A stretch of DNA of 64,000 nucleotides from Paludibacter jiangxiensis (GTDB lineage: Bacteria; Bacteroidota; Bacteroidia; Bacteroidales; Paludibacteraceae), in the NCBI GenBank assembly GCA_945870155.1, contig CAMBSB010000001.1, forward strand, positions 1 through 64,000, in the 5' to 3' direction. Each line of letters begins with the position of its first letter. Position 1 is the stretch's first letter. Below are positions 1-8,068 of this stretch, piece by piece. The position numbers were made by a program, and so were the translations under genes. The notes below the pieces were generated by a model. The model searched no databases. It was not told the DNA's origin and saw only the letters and a program-made list of their open reading frames with translations.

Positions 1-1782
1 CCTTTAGACAAACAAAAAGAGCTGATACATGGCTATCACGCTGCGGTTTCGTACACCGATGCGCAAGTTGGGATTTTGCTTAATACACTGGATTCGTTGG
101 GATTAACTGAAAATACAATTATTGTACTTTGGGGCGATCATGGCTGGCATTTAGGCGATCATAATCTGTGGTGTAAACATACAAACTTTGAACAAGCTAC
201 GCGTGCACCACTCATTATTTCTGCACCTGGAATTAAATCATCTAAAACAAGCTCGCCTACCGAATTTGTGGACGTTTTTCCTACACTTTGCGATTTGGCT
301 GGCGTATCCATTCCAACTAATTTGGATGGAAAAAGTTTAGTTCCCATAATGAAAAATCCAACTGCCAAGGTAAAGCAATTTGCTGTTAGTCAGTATCCAA
401 GATCAACGAATGCAGTAGAAAAAGCAAGATTGGGATACGCCGATGGGCATTTTATGGGCTATTCCATTCGCAACGAACGTTACCGATTTACTATGTGGCT
501 GAAAGATGATTTTCGTTCAGACAAAGCGTATAATAAAGATTTGGTTATAGCAACTGAATTGTATGATTATCAGAAAGATCCATTGGAAAAGATAAATGTG
601 GTAAATGAAAAATCGTACAAAAAAGTAGCTGCTGAAATGAATCAACAAATGATTGAATTTTTCAGAACACAAAATGCGCCTGTTGCTGACAAATTATTTC
701 AGGATTTGAAAGCAAATACGATAAAAATGGCTGAAGAACAATTAAAAATAAGACCTCAAACTGTAACTTCGGCTTCGTGTGTTCGCAGTGCTGGTGGTAA
801 ACACGATTATTATTCCGAAGGTACTTATTGGTGGCCAAACCCGAAAGATCCTAATGGTAAATACATTCAAAAAGATGGTCAGCGAAACCCTGATAACTTC
901 GATGCACATAACGAAATGCTTAAAAAACTGAGTTGGATTGTTGGTACCCAAACATCGGCTTACTTGCTTACGGGCAATAAAAAGTACGTTGAAACAGCAT
1001 CCAGACACTTAAAAGCGTGGTTTGCTGACACTACAACGCTAATGAATCCACATTTACTTTATTCACAAGCAATTAAAGGAATTTGTACCGGGCGCGGAAT
1101 TGGCATAATTGATGCTACTCCACTCATTGAAGTAGCGCTTTCGGTAAAACAATTGGAACATTCGCCTTATTTTTCGGCGAAACTAAATGCTGAGGTTAAA
1201 GAATGGTTTGCACAGTTTCTGAATTGGCTGAACACGCATCCTTACGGCATTGCCGAGAAAAATTGGAAAAATAATCATGGCACGTGGTGGCACACACAAG
1301 CGGCGGCTTATGCATTGCTTACAAATAATCAAACCATGCTCGACAGCATTCGCATACGATATAAAACCATTTTATTACCAAAGCAAATGGCTTTGGATGG
1401 AAGTTATCCGGAAGAATTAGCGCGTACCAAACCGTATTCGTATATGCAGTTCAATTTGGATGGTATGTCAACTTTGGTTGCTCTTATTTCGGATAAAAAT
1501 AATGATTTATGGAATTATAAAACAGCCGATGGACGATCTATAGGCAAAGCGGTTGAATTTATGTATCCTTACATTGAAGATAAAAATAAATGGACTTACA
1601 AACAGGATATCAGTGAATGGGATGAGCAACCGCGTTCTTCTGCATTTCTGTTTTTAGCAGCACATGCTTATAACAATTTATCATATCTTGAAATGTGGAA
1701 ATCGTTGGTTAATAAAAAGTTAGGAAACGAGAGTTTACGGAATTTACCAATCAAAAATCCATTGTTGTGGATGAATTTATAA
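1..1782 (+). CDS. sulfatase-alginate lyase fusion protein (5' partial)
   Basis: The reading frame is open from the first base, so the N-terminus with the formylglycine site lies outside the window. Visible residues 1-230 match the C-terminal half of an S1-type (iduronate-2-sulfatase-like) sulfatase, including the metal-site stretch GDHGWHLGDH; they closely resemble the next gene. From about residue 240 the chain continues without a stop into an alginate-lyase-superfamily domain (PF05426 type): DYYSEGTYWWPNP at 269-281, RGIGIID, and the NNHGTWW motif at 424-430, where the Asn/His pair is typical of the active site. One polypeptide would therefore remove sulfate and cleave a uronic-acid glycan. 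Location is probably periplasmic or surface. No frameshift is visible at the junction. The fold assignments are firm; the substrate is inferred only. Confidence 0.85.
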   Translation, partial: PLDKQKELIHGYHAAVSYTDAQVGILLNTLDSLGLTENTIIVLWGDHGWHLGDHNLWCKHTNFEQATRAPLIISAPGIKSSKTSSPTEFVDVFPTLCDLAGVSIPTNLDGKSLVPIMKNPTAKVKQFAVSQYPRSTNAVEKARLGYADGHFMGYSIRNERYRFTMWLKDDFRSDKAYNKDLVIATELYDYQKDPLEKINVVNEKSYKKVAAEMNQQMIEFFRTQNAPVADKLFQDLKANTIKMAEEQLKIRPQTVTSASCVRSAGGKHDYYSEGTYWWPNPKDPNGKYIQKDGQRNPDNFDAHNEMLKKLSWIVGTQTSAYLLTGNKKYVETASRHLKAWFADTTTLMNPHLLYSQAIKGICTGRGIGIIDATPLIEVALSVKQLEHSPYFSAKLNAEVKEWFAQFLNWLNTHPYGIAEKNWKNNHGTWWHTQAAAYALLTNNQTMLDSIRIRYKTILLPKQMALDGSYPEELARTKPYSYMQFNLDGMSTLVALISDKNNDLWNYKTADGRSIGKAVEFMYPYIEDKNKWTYKQDISEWDEQPRSSAFLFLAAHAYNNLSYLEMWKSLVNKKLGNESLRNLPIKNPLLWMNL

Positions 1783-1812
1783 AACAAAATATCAAAAATT
1801 AAAAATAATATC

Positions 1813-3375
1813 ATGAATAAACTAATTCAAAATCAGGGACTTAATTTAGTGCTAATGGGCTTAGCCACTGTACCCGCATTCTCGCAGTCAAAAGATGTAA
1901 AAAGACCGAATATCTTGTTTGTTGCCGTTGACGATTTAAAACCTTTAATTGCTGCTTATGGCGATAAAATTGCAGTTACTCCCGGTATGGACCGCTTGGC
2001 TAAAGAAGGGTTTGCTTTTCAGAATTGCTACGTGCAGCAAGCCATTAGTGGTGCTACACGTGCCAGTATTATGACTGGTATGCGCCCCGACAAAACAAGA
2101 GTGTGGGACTTGGTAACCGATTTTCGACAGGTAAACCCCAATGCTGTGAGTATTTCGGAGCATTTTATTAAAAATGGATATGAATCGGCTGCTACAGGCA
2201 AAATTTTTCACATGGGTAGTGCAGGGCCAGGACACGATGCTCCATCTTGGACGATGCCGTATGTGAATGTAAAAGTTGCTACGTATGCAAATTCTACACC
2301 CGATAAAGGCAAAAAAGGACCAGCATTGGAATGTGCGGATGTGCCTGACAACACTTATCAGGATGGATTAGCAGCCGAAGAAGGTATCAAGTTGATGAAT
2401 CAGCTAAAAGAAAAAGGCAAACCGTTTTTTTTAGCTGTAGGATTTATTAAACCGCATTTACCCTTTGTTGCACCCAAAAAATACTGGGATTTATATAATC
2501 GTGATCAATTTCAAATTGCTCCTTACCAGAAAAAAGCTGTAGGAAGTCCGGAAATGGCTTACCATGTTTCGGGCGAATTGAAAAGTTACACCGATATTCC
2601 ACAATTTGATAGTTATTCTGAAAAAGAATTGGAATATTTACCGGTTGATAAACAAAAAGAATTGATTCATGGTTATTATGCAGCAACTTCGTACATGGAT
2701 GCACAATTGCAAAAAGTATTGAACGAACTGGATCGTTTAGGGCTTGCCGAAAACACCATTGTGGTACTTTGGGGCGATCATGGCTGGCATTTGGGCGATC
2801 ATGGATTGTGGAACAAACATACTGATTTTGAGAATGCTACACATGCATGTATGTTGATGCGCGGAACAAAAGGTATGTTGCAAAATGCCAAACCAACAAC
2901 ACAATGCGAATTTGTGGATATTTTCCCAACTTTATGCGATTTAACGGGAGTTCCTACACCAAAATACTTAGACGGTGTTAGTTTGGTTCCGGCCATGAAA
3001 AATCCAACTGTTCAACTGAGAGAATATGCTATGAGTCAATATCCCCGCAGCAAATCCATGGGTTATTCCATTCGTACCAAACAATTCCGCTACACTGTTT
3101 GGATTGGTGATTATTATTCAGCCGAAAAACCTTTTAGCGCAGCTAAAATTGAAGCAGTGGAAATGTACGATTACGTGAAAGATCCACTTGAAACCAAAAG
3201 TGTCATTGGTGATAAAGCCTACGCTAAGGACGAAGCTATGATGAAAGATATGTTCGAAGATGCCATGGAACGTGAACACAAACAATATGTAAATTATTCA
3301 AAATTAGCCAACTGGCAAACTCCAATTAGCACTGATTCGAACAAAAAAGGACGGAAAATGGGTTCAATTGAATAG
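1813..3375 (+). CDS. S1-family sulfatase, Ser-type, atypical active-site motif
   Basis: This 520-residue exported sulfatase resembles iduronate-2-sulfatases (N-terminal NILFVAVDDLKP, later GDHGWHLGDHGLW and a C-terminal MSQYPR block). Residues 1-25 form a signal peptide ending near PAFSQS. The catalytic position is serine (S79 in AISGATRAS), so it would need an anaerobic sulfatase-maturating enzyme to make formylglycine. The usual C/S-x-P-x-R core reads S-G-A-T-R here: the proline is replaced by alanine. It starts 30 bases after the fusion gene and shares long stretches with its sulfatase half, which points to tandem duplication. It probably removes sulfate from the same glycan. Confidence 0.88.
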   Translation: MNKLIQNQGLNLVLMGLATVPAFSQSKDVKRPNILFVAVDDLKPLIAAYGDKIAVTPGMDRLAKEGFAFQNCYVQQAISGATRASIMTGMRPDKTRVWDLVTDFRQVNPNAVSISEHFIKNGYESAATGKIFHMGSAGPGHDAPSWTMPYVNVKVATYANSTPDKGKKGPALECADVPDNTYQDGLAAEEGIKLMNQLKEKGKPFFLAVGFIKPHLPFVAPKKYWDLYNRDQFQIAPYQKKAVGSPEMAYHVSGELKSYTDIPQFDSYSEKELEYLPVDKQKELIHGYYAATSYMDAQLQKVLNELDRLGLAENTIVVLWGDHGWHLGDHGLWNKHTDFENATHACMLMRGTKGMLQNAKPTTQCEFVDIFPTLCDLTGVPTPKYLDGVSLVPAMKNPTVQLREYAMSQYPRSKSMGYSIRTKQFRYTVWIGDYYSAEKPFSAAKIEAVEMYDYVKDPLETKSVIGDKAYAKDEAMMKDMFEDAMEREHKQYVNYSKLANWQTPISTDSNKKGRKMGSIE

Positions 3376-3377
3376 AG

Positions 3378-3433
3378 CAAAGAACAAAGACAAAAGAACA
3401 AAGACAAAAGAACAAAGACAAAATAACAAAGAC
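3378..3433. repeat. 14-bp tandem repeat, four copies
   Basis: Four head-to-tail copies of a 14-base unit (aaaagaacaaagac, with one to two changes in the first and last copy) fill the gap between the sulfatase stop and the DUF6250-like gene start. It lies in the would-be leader of the downstream gene. Probably a slippage-prone spacer; no function can be claimed. Confidence 0.9.
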
Positions 3434-3443
3434 AAGACATTTA

Positions 3444-4163
3444 ATGAAAATACTGGTGTTTATATTGGCTATTACCAACTTTGGGTTGAGCGCTTATTCT
3501 CAGGAAATTATTTCTGCTGAGAATAAGAAACCGTATGTTTGCACTGTCAAAAATGAAAAAGTCATTTATAACGAGCGTTTTAATTCTGATTTGTCGAATT
3601 GGAAAGTCGAATTTGAAAAACCCGATTCTTCTTCGATTCAATTAATTGATGGAAAGCTCGATGTAAGTGCTTCACGTGGTGCTAGCGTTTGGTTTAAGCC
3701 CAAACTGAAAGGGAATATTATGATATTATATGATGTTACTGTTTTGGATAAAGGTGGAAAAAACGACCGTGTTTCGGATATGAATGCTTTTTGGATGGCA
3801 ACAGATCCTGCTAATGAAAAAGAGATTATACGAGATGGGAAATTCTCGTCGTACGATAATCTCAATCTGTATTATGCAGGTGTAGGAGGGCACTACAATA
3901 AATTTACCCGATTCAGAAAATACAACAGCGATGGTTTTAAGCCTGTTTTAAAGGAATATACCGATGCTGCACATTTATTGAAAGGAAATACCGAATATCA
4001 GGTTAAAATTATTGTTCACAATGGATTAATACGCTATTTTATCGACGATGAATTGTATTGGGAATTGAAAGACGAGAAGCCTTACACTGAAGGTTTTTTT
4101 GGATTCAGAACCACTATGAGTCATCAACAGTTTGATAATTTTATGGTGTTTGAAATAGAGTAG
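3444..4163 (+). CDS. exported DUF6250-like jelly-roll protein
   Basis: The 239-residue product begins with a signal peptide (MKILVFILAITNFGLSAYSQ). The rest looks like a concanavalin-type beta-sandwich: an ERFNSDLSNWKVE opening, a SDMNAFWMATDP motif near residues 113-124, and a C-terminal FFGFRTTMSHQQFDNF strand pair. This pattern matches DUF6250-type proteins found beside polysaccharide lyases and sulfatases in Bacteroidota; family assignment is from memory of motifs. It may be a lyase or a glycan-binding protein acting on the same substrate as its neighbours. Its catalytic role is unproven. Confidence 0.65.
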   Translation: MKILVFILAITNFGLSAYSQEIISAENKKPYVCTVKNEKVIYNERFNSDLSNWKVEFEKPDSSSIQLIDGKLDVSASRGASVWFKPKLKGNIMILYDVTVLDKGGKNDRVSDMNAFWMATDPANEKEIIRDGKFSSYDNLNLYYAGVGGHYNKFTRFRKYNSDGFKPVLKEYTDAAHLLKGNTEYQVKIIVHNGLIRYFIDDELYWELKDEKPYTEGFFGFRTTMSHQQFDNFMVFEIE

Positions 4164-4181
4164 AAAAACAACTTTAAACCT

Positions 4182-4205
4182 GCCCCTAACCCCTAAAGGG
4201 GAATT
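4182..4205 (-). repeat. CCCCTAA-type palindromic repeat, left arm
   Basis: A 24-base sequence that is the exact reverse complement of 4279-4302, 73 bases away. It contains the inner palindrome cccctaaagggg. Similar sequences occur at 11816-11838, 17267-17292 and 36361-36387, so it belongs to a dispersed intergenic repeat family. The pair could fold into a long hairpin between the two genes. Confidence 0.9.
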
Positions 4206-4278
4206 ATGCAAGTTTATTATCGTATTTTTATTTGAAAAAAAAGACATTAAAACAAAATGAACAAATCAATTCTAACTT

Positions 4279-4302
4279 AATTCCCCTTTAGGGGTTAGGG
4301 GC
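4279..4302 (+). repeat. CCCCTAA-type palindromic repeat, right arm
   Basis: Exact inverted copy of 4182-4205. It ends only seven bases before the ATG of the cupin gene, so it occupies the position of the ribosome-binding site and could affect translation of that gene when the two arms pair. Confidence 0.9.
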
Positions 4303-4309
4303 TTATTTT

Positions 4310-4930
4310 ATGAATAAATTAATTACAATCATTGTTTTTATATTGTTGGTTTGTCAAATTTCAGCCACTACTCAAACTGATTCGATAGCACTTGAAAATG
4401 CTTTTGTAAAAGTTATGCGAAAGTCAACTGTTGGATTTTCGACCAACGATACCTTGTTTGGCACACGAGTAATTGTTGCTTTGACAGATACAAAAATCAA
4501 AAGCAAAAAGACAAACAAAATACTTAAACGTGGCGAAGTCGCTGTTTTTCAAAAAAACGAGAAATATAAAATCACAACCGGCGATTTTTTTGAGGTGGTA
4601 TTCAAGTTAAACCATCCGGCGCCTAAAGGACCTACTGAATGGTTAGAGCCTCAAAAAAACACTTTTGTTTATGAAGATAATGAATTTCGTATTTTTGAAG
4701 AAAGACTTGAGGGTGGCGATACCCGTGAATTGCACAGCCATGCACAACGAGTAGTTGTTCGGCTCAATGAAGTGCAGTTGACTGATCCACGTTTTAAGCC
4801 AAATGGTTCGCCTGGCGGAGGAATTCAGGTTCCAAATACAGTACGATTTGCCGAGCCTATGGTTCATGTAGTTAAAAATTTAAGTAAAATACCCTTGTTT
4901 AATATTATCATCGAATTAAAATACAAATAA
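4310..4930 (+). CDS. exported small cupin-fold protein
   Basis: The 206-residue product has a signal peptide (MNKLITIIVFILLVCQISA). Its C-terminal half carries a cupin-like core: the acidic FRIFEERLEGGDTRELHSHAQRV stretch gives the metal-binding His-x-His pair, followed by the second strand set ending in NIIIELKYK. The N-terminal half (residues 25-110) is a second, His-poor beta domain. It sits between two glycan-degrading genes and its stop is one base from the next ATG, so it is probably co-translated with the following sulfatase. Possible roles are sugar binding or isomerisation; the sequence does not decide this. Confidence 0.6.
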   Translation: MNKLITIIVFILLVCQISATTQTDSIALENAFVKVMRKSTVGFSTNDTLFGTRVIVALTDTKIKSKKTNKILKRGEVAVFQKNEKYKITTGDFFEVVFKLNHPAPKGPTEWLEPQKNTFVYEDNEFRIFEERLEGGDTRELHSHAQRVVVRLNEVQLTDPRFKPNGSPGGGIQVPNTVRFAEPMVHVVKNLSKIPLFNIIIELKYK

Positions 4931-4931
4931 A

Positions 4932-6275
4932 ATGAAACGAATTGATTTTCTGAAGACTACAGGCTTAATTGCAGTAGGAGCTATTGGTGTAAATGCCGCA
5001 TTACAAGCCAAAGAGCAAGCTAAAAAACCAAACATAATATTTATTTTGGCCGACGACCTAGGTTATGCCGAAATAGGATGTAATGGCGCCGACAAATATA
5101 AAACACCGAATATTGATAAGCTGGCAAGTGATGGGATGCGCTTCACCAATGCTTATACAGCACCTTTGAGTGGCCCTTCTCGTTCGATGATTCTTACCGG
5201 ACGCCACTTGTTTCGAACAGGAGCAACCAATCAGGATGCCTGTGTAGAAGTGAAACCAACAGCAGAATCGTTGATCCCAACTTATTTGAAAAAAGCTGGT
5301 TATGTTTCTACCATGATAGGTAAACAAGGTCAGATGCAACTCGAACCTTCGGATTGGGGCTATGATGATTACCTGCGTTTTAATGGAAGTGGTATTTATT
5401 GGAACACACAGGAAAAAGGAAAAAGCTATATGCTGAATGGAGTTAAAACTCCCTTAAAGGACAAAGAATACATGCCGGATGTAATGCACAAAAGAATGGT
5501 GGAATTCATGACCCAGAATAAGAACAAACCGTTTTTTGCCTATTATTCATTGTCGCATGTGCATGGCGAAATTTTACCAACTCCTGATAGCAAAGCGGAT
5601 AGTAAGAATATATACGACGATAATATTCGCTACATGGATAAATTGGTGGGGCAATTGCGTGAAGAGTTGGTTCGCCTTAAACTGGATAAAAATACGATTT
5701 TGGTGTTTTTTGGCGATAACGGAACAGCAAAACCTAATGCCGATGCTGCTACTATTGGCGGTCGGCGGTTAATTGGTCAAAAAGGTTCGATGCAGGAAGG
5801 TGGTGCTTTGGTACCTATGCTGGTGTATTGGCCCAATGTTACTCCCAAAGGCAAAGTTTCAAATGATTTAATTAGTGCCGTTGATTTTCTGCCAACTTTT
5901 GCCGAAATTGCAGGAGTGCAACTTCCAACTGATAAAGTATTTGACGGACAGAGTTTTAATGCACAACTTCATGGACAAAAAGGAAATCCACGTTCGTCAA
6001 TCTATATACAATTGGCTCGAAATTGGTATGCTCGGAATTCGGAGTTTAAATTAAATCAGAAAGGCGAATTGTATGATATGAGCAAAGCTCCTTTCGAAGA
6101 AATTTTGGTTCCTGCCGATTCGCAAGATCCAAAAGCAGTTGCTGCCCGTAAAAGTTTACAGGCCGAACTCGACCGACTAAATCCTCAAGGTGGAATTATT
6201 GATACCGGCGACGAAAGCGGAAGACATGCCAGCAATGTAAACAAAGCAAAAAAGGCTAAGAAAGATGACGAATAA
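4932..6275 (+). CDS. S1-family sulfatase, Ser-type
   Basis: A 447-residue sulfatase with a Tat-like or Sec leader (MKRIDFLKTTGLIAVGAIG). It shows the N-terminal metal motif NIIFILADDLGYAEIG, the catalytic motif S80-G-P-S-R84 in APLSGPSRSMILTGR, and the FFGDNGT metal site. The serine requires oxygen-independent maturation to formylglycine by an anSME-type radical SAM protein, which is not in this window. The length is normal for arylsulfatase-A-like enzymes. It belongs to a different subfamily from the two upstream sulfatases, so the cluster could remove sulfate from more than one position. The gene follows the cupin gene with a one-base gap. Confidence 0.9.
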   Translation: MKRIDFLKTTGLIAVGAIGVNAALQAKEQAKKPNIIFILADDLGYAEIGCNGADKYKTPNIDKLASDGMRFTNAYTAPLSGPSRSMILTGRHLFRTGATNQDACVEVKPTAESLIPTYLKKAGYVSTMIGKQGQMQLEPSDWGYDDYLRFNGSGIYWNTQEKGKSYMLNGVKTPLKDKEYMPDVMHKRMVEFMTQNKNKPFFAYYSLSHVHGEILPTPDSKADSKNIYDDNIRYMDKLVGQLREELVRLKLDKNTILVFFGDNGTAKPNADAATIGGRRLIGQKGSMQEGGALVPMLVYWPNVTPKGKVSNDLISAVDFLPTFAEIAGVQLPTDKVFDGQSFNAQLHGQKGNPRSSIYIQLARNWYARNSEFKLNQKGELYDMSKAPFEEILVPADSQDPKAVAARKSLQAELDRLNPQGGIIDTGDESGRHASNVNKAKKAKKDDE

Positions 6276-6289
6276 CATTTGTAAATAAT

Positions 6290-8068
6290 ATGAGATACCT
6301 ATTGGCATTATTTTTTATAGCAAGTTGCTTAATACATATTAGTGGTCAAACAAGCACATTGATATCGATTGATGCCAATGGAAAACTCACATACACTGCC
6401 GATGAAAAAGGAAACGTGATACCCGATTTTAGTGGTGTTGGTTATCAAAATTCGGAGAAACCAATTCCTTTTGTCTCAGTAGTGAAAACTGTAAATGCTG
6501 TAGCTGGCGATAATGTGGCAAACGTACAAAATGCAATAAATGAAGTAGCTGCAATGCCATTAATAAATGGTATTAGAGGTGCAATACTTTTTAAAGCAGG
6601 CACTTACGCTATGAACAAAGCTATCAATGTAACTGCAAGTGGTATTGTGCTTCGCGGCGAAGGTCTTGCTACAAATTTTAGAGCCACAGGAACTGTTCAA
6701 TACGATTTGATTAATATTAATGGCAACTCTGGTAAAACTGAAATAAGCGCAAGTCAGAAAAAAATAACGGATATTTTTGTTCCAATTGGCACAAAAACGA
6801 TAACTGTAGAAAATGGTCATTCATTCACAGTTGGCGATTGGGTACATGTGCGCCGCGAGCCGAATGATGCATGGATTGTTTTATTGGGCATGGATAAACT
6901 TACCGATTTAGATCCATTGGCAACTAACTGGACTGCTTCGAGTTATAAAATTAGTTACGAACGTAAAATTCTGAAAGTTCAGGGGAATGTACTTACGCTG
7001 GATGCTCCTATCATGGACGTGATTGACCCTGTATATGCCAATGGATATGTAGTAAAATTCTCTTCGGCACGAATTCAAAACTGTGCCGTCGAAAATATGC
7101 AGATTACATCCACATACACCTCATCGACCGATGAAAATCATGGTTGGAAAGCTATTTCGATAAATAATGCCGAAAATTGCTGGGTAAAAAAGGTAACTGC
7201 TTATAGTTTTGGTTATTCGTGTGTTTTTATCGATAGCGAAGCTGCATTTGTAACGGTTGATAGTTGTGCGCATTACGACCCAATTTCAGTGATTGATGGT
7301 GGTCGCAGATATTGCTTTAATGTAAATGGCGAACGATGTTTGGTACAAAACTGCAATACACGACGTGGTCGACACGATTATGTGGATGGTAGTCGCACGC
7401 CGGGTCCAAACGTTTTTTACAATTGTGCGGCATCGCTTCAAAACGCCGATTTAGGGCCGCATCATCGTTGGTCGACAGGTATTTTGCTCGATAATATAAT
7501 TGGAAACGGTCAGTTACGTGTACAGGATAGAGCCGATTCCGGTTCGGGACATGGTTGGTCGGGCTCGCAAATTATGTTTTGGAATTGCACAGCCGGCGAT
7601 ATTGTTATTCAGGATCCACCATCCTATCATCGCAATTGGGCAATAGGTTGCATAGGACCCATTACCAATGTGGGGCAATGGACTACACATCCACTCGGAA
7701 TTGTTGAATCGAAAGGAGTTAAAATTACTGCTATTCCAAGTTTGTTTAAAGCACAACTGGCGGAACGATTGAAAGGATTATCAACATCTTTAGTATCAAC
7801 AAATACGAATGCTTTTGATTTAAAACTCTATCCAAATCCGGCAACCAATCAAGTATTGATTCATATTATTATGAAAAATGCATCCAACGTTCAACTGAAG
7901 CTTTGCGATGTCAATGGAAAATGTATCAAACAATTAACAGAAAACCAGCTGATTACAACAGGAAATTCAGAATTTAATTGCGATTTAACAGACGTAAAAT
8001 CAGGCGTTTATTTCGTACAACTTTTGTCAGACAGTTTTAATACTTCATCAAAATTAATTATTCAATAA
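6290..8068 (+). CDS. T9SS-exported right-handed beta-helix protein (possible polysaccharide lyase)
   Basis: A 592-residue secreted protein. Residues 1-20 are a signal peptide. Residues 70-480 have the repeating Asn/Val/Ile pattern of a right-handed beta-helix, with rungs such as CAVENMQI, CWVKKVTAYSF and CLVQNCNTRRG, and a conserved-looking DLGPHHRWSTG segment. The last 80 residues (LYPNPATNQ to LIIQ) are a type-A T9SS sorting domain, so the mature protein is exported through the outer membrane and probably anchored at the surface. I cannot place it in a named lyase family. Its stop overlaps the next start (TAATG), which suggests translational coupling with the PL6-type lyase. Confidence 0.75.
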   Translation: MRYLLALFFIASCLIHISGQTSTLISIDANGKLTYTADEKGNVIPDFSGVGYQNSEKPIPFVSVVKTVNAVAGDNVANVQNAINEVAAMPLINGIRGAILFKAGTYAMNKAINVTASGIVLRGEGLATNFRATGTVQYDLININGNSGKTEISASQKKITDIFVPIGTKTITVENGHSFTVGDWVHVRREPNDAWIVLLGMDKLTDLDPLATNWTASSYKISYERKILKVQGNVLTLDAPIMDVIDPVYANGYVVKFSSARIQNCAVENMQITSTYTSSTDENHGWKAISINNAENCWVKKVTAYSFGYSCVFIDSEAAFVTVDSCAHYDPISVIDGGRRYCFNVNGERCLVQNCNTRRGRHDYVDGSRTPGPNVFYNCAASLQNADLGPHHRWSTGILLDNIIGNGQLRVQDRADSGSGHGWSGSQIMFWNCTAGDIVIQDPPSYHRNWAIGCIGPITNVGQWTTHPLGIVESKGVKITAIPSLFKAQLAERLKGLSTSLVSTNTNAFDLKLYPNPATNQVLIHIIMKNASNVQLKLCDVNGKCIKQLTENQLITTGNSEFNCDLTDVKSGVYFVQLLSDSFNTSSKLIIQ

